Shown here: in pieces, positions 56,795 to 64,000 of the stretch
How positions within the stretch are numbered: the first letter of the stretch is position 1
Layout of the letters: each line of letters begins with the position of its first letter
DNA from: Musa acuminata AAA Group
Taxonomy: Eukaryota > Streptophyta > Magnoliopsida > Zingiberales > Musaceae
DNA length: 64,000 nt
Reading direction: 5' to 3'
NCBI RefSeq assembly: GCF_036884655.1
Contig: NC_088355.1
Location: 22,012,001-22,076,000, forward strand
The notes under the pieces: generated by a model
What the model was told of the DNA's origin: nothing
What the model saw: only the letters and a program-made list of their open reading frames with translations
Databases searched by the model: none
Position numbers and translations under genes: made by a program

Positions 56795-59700
56795 ATCTCC
56801 CCCTTTTTTATGATGACAACCACTTGATGACGGAGTTAACCTTAACTCCCGGAGTTTAAACAAACTCCCCCTATCAATATGTCATATTGATAGAACCTTG
56901 AATTCAAGCCGAATTCAAGTCATTGCAAATATTCATCATGAATATTTGCAACACGTCATCATGTATAACATGATCATACTTCTCCCCCTTTGTCATCAAC
57001 AAAAAGAAGAAGTATTACTTTCTATGTGTTTGAGACATATGAATTCAACTTATTGCATGAAAAACATAATATCAAGTATTTTGATATTATCACATTAGAA
57101 TTCAACTTATCATCATGCAATTTGTAAGCTTGAAATTTAGTAAATGCTACATCATGCAAGCTAGCAAAAATTTAGCAAGTGCTATATCACATTAGAATAT
57201 GCAAGCTATCAAGTTTTAGATATGCAAGATAGTAAGATAGCAAGTCCTACTTCACAACATTTTACAATATTTTAGAACATGCAAGCTAGCAGTTTTGAGA
57301 TGTTCAAAAAGCAACTCTTGCTTCTTGAAATATACAAGTTGTAAGCTATCAAATTTTGCTTCCTTTGCAATGTTTGAGTTTGTAATTTTGCTTCAATTGC
57401 AAAGTGCAAGTTTAGTTTGTTTAGCATCTTTAGATAGCAACTGTTTGCTTCTCTTTAGACTATAAGCTAGCAATTTTTACGATATGCAAGTTTTACTACA
57501 TACAAGCTAGCAAAAATTTTGAAAGCAAATGCAAGATAGCTTTCTTATGTAAGCTCATGCTTCTTCCTTCCTATTGCAATGTGCAAGTTGCAAGTTTTGC
57601 TTCTTGAGATAAGCAAGATAGCACATTTGCTTGAGATTACAAGATATCATTTCTTGCTTTTGAGATGAGTAAGCTAATAAGTTTTGCCGCTTTTTGCGAT
57701 GTGTATGTTTGTAATTTTTTGTTTCTCTTGTCTTGTTTTGCCCTTTTGTCATTGTCAAAAAGAAGGTAAGACCCTCTACATCAATTATGACAAAGGTAAG
57801 TATCAATCTTATTTGTACATCATTACATGTTCAAATTAAAACATGCACTATTTCAAAAACCTTATATTTCATTCATGCACGATTAATAAATCAATCACCA
57901 TTATGAGCATATCATACATGATACTAAAATTTTTAACTATTTATCAACATTTTGATCATGATACCAAACATTCATCATTTGGAGCATTCATAATACAAAA
58001 CATTAAATCAACATTTATGATACATCATTTTAGCAATAATTCATAGCATTTTAAATCATGATTCATATCATATGTAATACATCACATCATAATTAAAAAT
58101 CACAAGTATTACATTCATTATTGTAAATCATAAATGTTTCATATCATGTTGGTATCAATTTTGTCAAATTATATCCTACCATGCATGTTCATAACTTTTT
58201 ATTTGTATGCATCAAAATAATATCAAGAGTATTTTATGCATAATACCAAATCATCATTTATAATTACATCAATATTCTAATCATTATTTCAATATACACA
58301 TCATGATAACAATAAATTTGCACTATAGACAATCTCATGTTTTATCATTCAAGCTAGCGTATATTTTTACAATTAGCAAGCTAACAAAAATTTCTTTTTC
58401 TTTTATAACAGTGATTCAATCGTATCAAGGCATTTGTATCATAGATACAAAGAAATCATATCATCAAAGATAAGACCATTTGAATACCAAAAGACATGAT
58501 TTATTTCAACATATCTCCTTTATTTTTATAAATGTCAAAAAAAATGTAGGAGATCAAAGAAGTCATAAGTTATAAATTTTGAAAAATTAAGATAAGTCTT
58601 ATACAAATTCAAATCGTCAAATCAAATTCATTTTCAAGAGAGTCATAAAAAGAAAAACATAGATAGATTTTTTAATCTCTTAATTCTGTATGAATCATAA
58701 AAATTATAATTCCAAAAAATCATGATTCATTTCATAAATTTTCTTTTTTAGTAAACAATAAGAAGAAACATGGGAGTTCAAAGAACAAGATCTTGATTCA
58801 CAATAAAATTTCATTTATCGAATATCGAGAAATCAAGATGATGATTCATAAAGAATATCACAAGTTATATTCAAGAAAAAAATCATCATTCATTTTCAAA
58901 TAATTCAATTAGTCAAATCAACATTTCTTAGGTATGCATGATATCAAAACATGGTTTCAAATCTTCCACATATAACATGCATGAATTCAAAAATCGAAAG
59001 GAGAAGGGAAGAATTCAAGGGTACAAAGATTTCAACCATCTCATAAACAAATGAAGGATCAAGTCATGAATCCAAAATTCCATGAAGGATCTTGACAAAT
59101 CTCCTTTTAAATAATCAAAAAGATCATCAAAGGAAATCTCATATTATTCTAAAAAATCAAGATCATGATTTTGATAAAACTCATTTCAAATTCAAATTAT
59201 CAAAATCATTTTTATGGTTCACAAAATTCATAACATAAGTAGATTCATGATTTCATTGATAATAGATTTCCCCCCTTTTTATTTTAAAGTGTTTCATTTT
59301 AAGTGATCGATTTTATGTTAACATGCTTTTCAAACAAGCATCAACGTTTAGGATCAAAAAATGAATTTCGTTATAAAACCATTAAGACCAATAAATTATA
59401 AAAATCATTATGTATTACTTTAAAATCTCATATATAAAATCGTCAAATCATGGTATCAAAATTTCAATATTTTCATTACAACTTTATTGCATTGGTTTTA
59501 TTGAACATAATTTTGAATGATTCTTATAGATAACTAAAGCTTCTTTAATTTTAATTTATATGATTGACTTTATATTAGCATGCTCAAATTTTGTTCTTAT
59601 GTCAAAACCATACATCATGTTTGAAAACCAAAGACAAGGTTCATAAAAAATCATCAAGCCTTCCATTCAAAAGTCATGCATGAAAATCAATATGAAAATC

Positions 59701-59944
59701 ATCGAAATACACATTCTTGCATCTCAAGCACATACATAAGATTAATCTTACTAGGTGTACAAGCATTATATTTATATCTAACATTTTATTGCATTAACAT
59801 AGAACTTGCAATTTTCATTTTCCTTTTCAAGATTACGAGCAAGATCATATTTTGGCATTTTCATTTTTGAACATAAAAAAAAAATTGATTCAAAACTAAA
59901 TTACAAAAAGAAGTGCATTATGAAAAGCATTATGTAATTTTGTA
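56795..59944 (-). mobile_element. Polypurine tract and AT-rich spacer of class I element
   Basis: The polypurine complement is at 56795-56809. The block 57110-57660 is rich in GCAAGCTAGCA/TTTTGCTTC words, followed by the ATCATG-rich conserved part. Longest spacer of the family (about 3.1 kb). Non-coding. Confidence 0.83.
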
Positions 59945-60072
59945 GGAAATTAGGGGGATTTTGATTACCTCATTGTTGAAAGAAATTAAGGCGTAGTTTG
60001 CCACCTCGCCTTTCTAGATTTTCTCAACATCTTCGGAGGAGCTCGATTCATCCCAATTTGTGTTCTTCTTCT
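59945..60072 (-). pseudogene. gag: gag C-terminal remnant cut by an insertion
   Basis: The minus strand encodes the acidic/basic class I tail (NTNWDESSSSEDVEK..., then GEVANYALISF and NNEV). It matches 26661-26790. A plus-strand LTR begins at 60073, after CTTCT (60068-60072), the likely target site. The rest of gag and the 5' LTR lie beyond the window. Confidence 0.8.
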
Positions 60073-61769
60073 TGTTGAATCTCATATTTTGATGATGAAA
60101 TCACTTAATCCGTGTTTATATTTTAATCTACATTTTGAGTGACGCAGGATGCTTCGATTAGAATGAGACAATTAAAGCAGGAAAAATCATGTTGTGCCGG
60201 AGCAACATATCAGAAGATTTGACGTCGGGCCGGTGGATCGGTCGACGTATCGATAGAAGGCTTCGGGCCATGGACTCGGGCATCAGGCCAAGAAGAGCAG
60301 GTATTGTGCCAAGGATATTGGAGTTGCAGAGTCAACTAGCCGATTGGGCAATAGGCCGCAGGAGAGGATGATGCGCCGAAGAATTGGATGGAGCGTCGAG
60401 GGACCAATGACATACCGGACAACTTGGTTAATTGCTTAGGATTAATTGTCTCGATCAAAGTTTTGTTTTCCATGTGTAGGATTAACTACGATGGAAGTAC
60501 GACATGCAGTTGTAGTTTCACCAGAGTCAAGACTATGATCACGTTGGGAGTTCGAGAGTTCGACGGATGTCCGGATGGTCGTCGGAGGTTCTACAGGAAC
60601 AAATCCGAGAAGTCGAGGAGTTTGCCAAAGAAGCTCGTCGGACCTCGCCAAGTAGATCGTCGCAAGTCCAGAAGTTTGCCGGAAGTCCGTAGGAGCATCA
60701 CCGAGGGTTCATCGGATGATCGACGGAAGTTCGTTGGAAGCTCGCCGAAAGAAGCGATTGACGCACCGAAGTAAGTTGCAGTAAATGTCTTAAGAAATAT
60801 CATAGTTAGCATGATGATTAAGTTAGAAATGGGAGGTGATCCCATTAACTTAATCTTGGGGCAATTGGGCCCTTGACAGACCCAAATTGGGCCGAATGGA
60901 TCAGCCCATTCGGACCCAGATTTCTTGGCCAGCGGTGGCACCGCCCATGGCTCAGTCTCCGAGCTAGGCTGGGCGGTGCAACCGCCCCTGATAGGCGGTG
61001 GAACCGCTTGAGCTCGGTCTCCGAGCTCTGCCAAGCGATGTAACCGCCCCAATCAAGTGGTGGCATCGCTTGGGCTCAGTCTCCGAGCGAGAATGGGTGG
61101 TGCAACCACCCCTGTCAAGCGGTGGCACCGCTAGAGCTCGGTCTCCGAGCTCTGTCAGGCGGTTGTACCGCTAGGACCCCGGAATTCCGGGAGATGATAG
61201 TTTTGAGCTCCAAATTCAAACTGGTTTGGGGCCTATAAATACCCCTCTCATCCCTGGTTAATGCACACAAGCACAAAGAGATTAAAAGAGAGAAAACATT
61301 GTTGTAATCTCTAGAATTTTCCTCCTCTAAATTCTAAGTGTTAAAATTCTGTTTAGAGAGGAGAGTGAGTGCTTATAAGGGTTGTCTCCTAAACCCGGTA
61401 AAAGGAGAAGAGGAGTGTAAGAAGGAGGTTGATCTTCGCCTAGTAAAGGAAGATCGTTAGAGGATGCCGGCGGCCTCGACGGAAGAGGAATCAGAGGAGT
61501 GGATGTAGGTCACGATTGACCGAACCACTATAAACTCCCGTCTTCTCTTGTTTGCATTTTATTTCCTGCTATTACCTTACTGCAAACCCCTTCAATAGCT
61601 TACTGCCTTCAATACATTTACATACACTTTCAAGCTAAGTTTCCGAAATCAGTTTTACGTCAGAAATGGTTTTTATCGTACGAGAGATTTGACGAAGTTG
61701 GCGTTTTTATCCGCTGTACTAATTCACCCCCACCCCCCCCCCCCCCTCTTAGTGCTCTTGATCCTAACA
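60073..61769 (+). repeat. 5' LTR of the rightmost element
   Basis: 1697 bp, TGTTGAATC...TCCTAACA; TATAAATA 61234-61241; GGCGGT array about 60930-61170; a perfect 8-bp hairpin CCGAATGG/CCATTCGG at 60892-60913; an A-interrupted C-tract at about 61727-61746. Confidence 0.92.
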
Positions 61770-61771
61770 AT

Positions 61772-61784
61772 TGGTATCAGAGCC
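61772..61784 (+). promoter_or_regulatory. Primer-binding site
   Basis: TGGTATCAGAGCC shortly after the LTR end. Initiator Met tRNA type. Confidence 0.9.
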
Positions 61785-61819
61785 TGGTATTTCTCATTTC
61801 GGATTTACACCCAAGAGAA

Positions 61820-62749
61820 ATGGCTCTTCATGGCTTTCAAGAGGGCTTATTGGTTGTTCGTCCACCGTTGTTTAACGGATTGGACTACACTTATTGGAAA
61901 ACTCGAATGAGAGTTTTCTTGATTTCTATGAATTTGGATTTATGGAATATTGTTGAAAACAATTTTCAACTTCCCTCTAAACCGATGAACGAATGGTCGG
62001 ATTTGGAGAAGAAGTATTTTTCTTTAAACGCAAAGGCTATAAATGCCTTATTTTGCATTTTGGACAAAAATAAGTTCAATTAGATTTCTACGTGCGAAAT
62101 GGCTTGTGATATTTGAGGCACTCTTGAAATCACACACGAAGGCACAAGTAGTGTAAAAGATTTTAAAGTAAATTTTTTGATGCATGATTTCGAGCTTTTT
62201 CGAATGAAGCCGAGCGAAACCATTATTAACATGTACACCTGTTTCACGGATGTCGTCAATGGTTTAAAAGCTCTTGGAAAATGTTTCTCGAATTTTGAAC
62301 TTGTTAGCAAAGTTTTACGATCACTTTCTAAAGCTTGGGAATCAAAAGTAATGACAATAAAAGAAACAAAAGATTTAAATATTTTTCCACTTGAAGAACT
62401 TATCGGTTCATTGATGACATATGAAATGGTGCGTAATGCACATAATGAACATGATGAATAAAACAACCTTCCAAAGAACAGAAAGGATTTGGGACATAGA
62501 ACATTTGAAGACCACTCGAGCATAAGCTCAAGTGATGGTGAACTTAAACTACAAATGAAACAAAAATTAAAAATTAAAAAGAATGGAACTACTTGCTTTG
62601 AACACAAGAAGAAGAACAAAAATTGGGATGAATCGAGCTCCTCCGAAGACGAGGAGAAAATAAAAAAAGGCGAGGTGGCAAACTACGCCATAACTGCTTT
62701 CAATGATGAGGTAATCGAAATCCTCCTAATTTATTTTGAAATTACTTGA
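61820..62749 (+). pseudogene. gag: gag pseudogene, class I
   Basis: One 310-codon frame from MALHGFQEGLLVVRPPLFNG to TGA 62747-62749, with stops TAG 62081-62083, TGA 62114-62116 (Trp position) and TAA 62459-62461. It has YTYWKTR, LEELIGSLMTYEMV, and a tail with only CFEHKKKN where a knuckle once stood. Ends FNDEVIEILLIYFEIT, essentially as in the 1573 copy. Confidence 0.9.
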
Positions 62750-64000
62750 TGCTTTCATGATGTATTTTCCTTTTTTAGTTTAGAATTAATTTTCTTGAAA
62801 ATTACATTTTAAAAATAAAAAAAATAAAAATTATGATCATGCTAGTAATTTCGAAAATGATAATATAACATATTTTATAATAAACAAGCAAAATGATTTT
62901 GATTGAAAATATGAAATCATGCTATATGTGGTTAAGAAGTAATAATGTGTATTATGTTGATTTCTATTGTTATTTCTAGATTTTGATTAAATAAAATCAT
63001 GTTTGAAGAAATGCATAATGATGTAATATTAAACATTTTGATACCATGATTGACAATTTTATGCATGAGATTTTAAGTTATACATGATGATAAGCATGTG
63101 TTATTTTCATGAGTGTATTTGAAAAACATATGGCAAAACCATGTCCGAATGCATGAAAGTGTTAGATTTCATTTTCGGATTCTCTTGATTTTTGTGATTT
63201 ATTGATCTTGATGGTTTTATGATTAAATTCATTTTTCGATCCTAAACATTGATGCATGTTTTTTTTATTTAACATAAATAAAAAAGCATGCTAAACCAAT
63301 CACTTAAAATGAAATACATAAAAAAAAAGGAAAATATATTATCAATGAAATCATGAATCTACTTATGTTATGAATTTTGTGAACCATAAAAATGATTTTG
63401 GTGATTTGAATTTGAGATGAGTTTTATCAAAATCATGATCTTGATTTCTTGGAATAACATGAGATTTCCCTTGATAATCATCTCGATTATTTAAAAGGAG
63501 ATTTGTCGAAATGATTCATGGAATTTTTGATTCATGACTTGATCCTTCATTTGTTTTTGAGATGGTTGAAATCTTTGTACATTTGAATTCTTCCCTTCTC
63601 CTTTCGATTTTTGAATTTATGCATGTTATATGTTGAAGATTTGAAATCATGTTTTGATATCATGCATACCCAAGAAATGTTGATTTGACAAAATGAATGA
63701 TGATTTTTCTCATGAATATAACTTGTGATATGTTTTTTTTTATGAATCATCATCTTGATTTCTCGATATTCGATACATGAAATTTTATTATGAATCAAGA
63801 TTTTTTGTTTAATCGATCTCTTAAGATTTTCTTTCGATTATTTATGAGGAGGTTTTTCAAAAAGAAATCATGTCTTTTGGTATTCACATGTTCAAATCTT
63901 TCATGATATGATCTTTATGCAATTCCTTGTATTTATGAAATGTTTATCTCATCACCCAACTAATTCTTCTTGATATTTCTTATGTGATGATATGAATTCA

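Larger units (their letters stand above)
60073..64000 (+). mobile_element. Class I element running off the right edge
   Basis: 5' LTR, PBS, gag, then AT-rich spacer from 62750 to the window end. Inserted in the gag of the minus-strand element at 55103-60072 with presumed target CTTCT. The spacer 62750-64000 is the reverse-orientation equivalent of the 1-1572 type. The 3' LTR should lie within about 4 kb to the right. Confidence 0.85.

Overview
The window is plant nuclear intergenic DNA made almost wholly of nested LTR retrotransposons of the Ty1/copia superfamily, most like the SIRE/Maximus lineage. The signs are long LTRs (about 1.15-2.4 kb) bounded by TG...CA, an initiator-Met-tRNA primer-binding site (TGGTATCAGAGC) just inside the 5' LTR, a polypurine tract AAAAAGGGGGAGAT just before the 3' LTR, a copia gag with two CCHC knuckles, a copia RT/RNase H, and an extra 3' ORF of the 'env-like' / putative plant transposon protein type. 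I see no host gene, rRNA, tRNA gene or CRISPR array. A monocot such as a banana relative (Zingiberales) is my impression from gag and LTR style only, at low confidence.

Layout. 1-4316 (-): end of a gag-only element whose gag is split by a solo LTR (2229-3967, TSD CGCTA). 4317-23932 (-): one LTR cut into three pieces by two complete insertions, 4522-11668 (+, gag-only, TSD AACGC) and 12153-22746 (-, gag plus env-like ORF and no pol, TSD TATAG). The second of these carries its own solo LTR (14165-16562, TSD CATAT) with an 18-bp minisatellite. 23933-29543 (-): a second gag-only unit sharing that split LTR. 29544-35350 (-): another gag-only element. 35351-37677: inverted, head-to-head LTR arrangement. 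37678-40630 (+): gag plus env-like, no pol. 40631-43446: short foreign fragment, truncated LTR, RNase H remnant. 43447-49253 (+): gag N-terminus joined to RT-RNase H. 49254-54843 (+): gag C-terminal half plus env-like, no pol. 54844-55102: TA-rich microsatellite. 55103-60072 (-): gag-only remnant. 60073-64000 (+): gag-only element running off the end.

How it works together. No copy here is autonomous. Three structural classes recur: (I) gag without a complete zinc knuckle, followed by a 2.3-3.3 kb AT-rich non-coding spacer; (II) gag with two zinc knuckles followed directly by the env-like ORF behind its own promoter-like module, with protease, integrase, RT and RNase H absent; (III) RT-RNase H remnants without gag C-terminus, protease or integrase. 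Classes I and II each recur at several loci with the same architecture, so they look like amplified non-autonomous families that borrow pol functions from elsewhere, not random one-off deletions. Every reading frame carries stop codons or frameshifts, so all copies here are presumably inactive as protein sources, although their LTR promoters and priming sites are often well kept.
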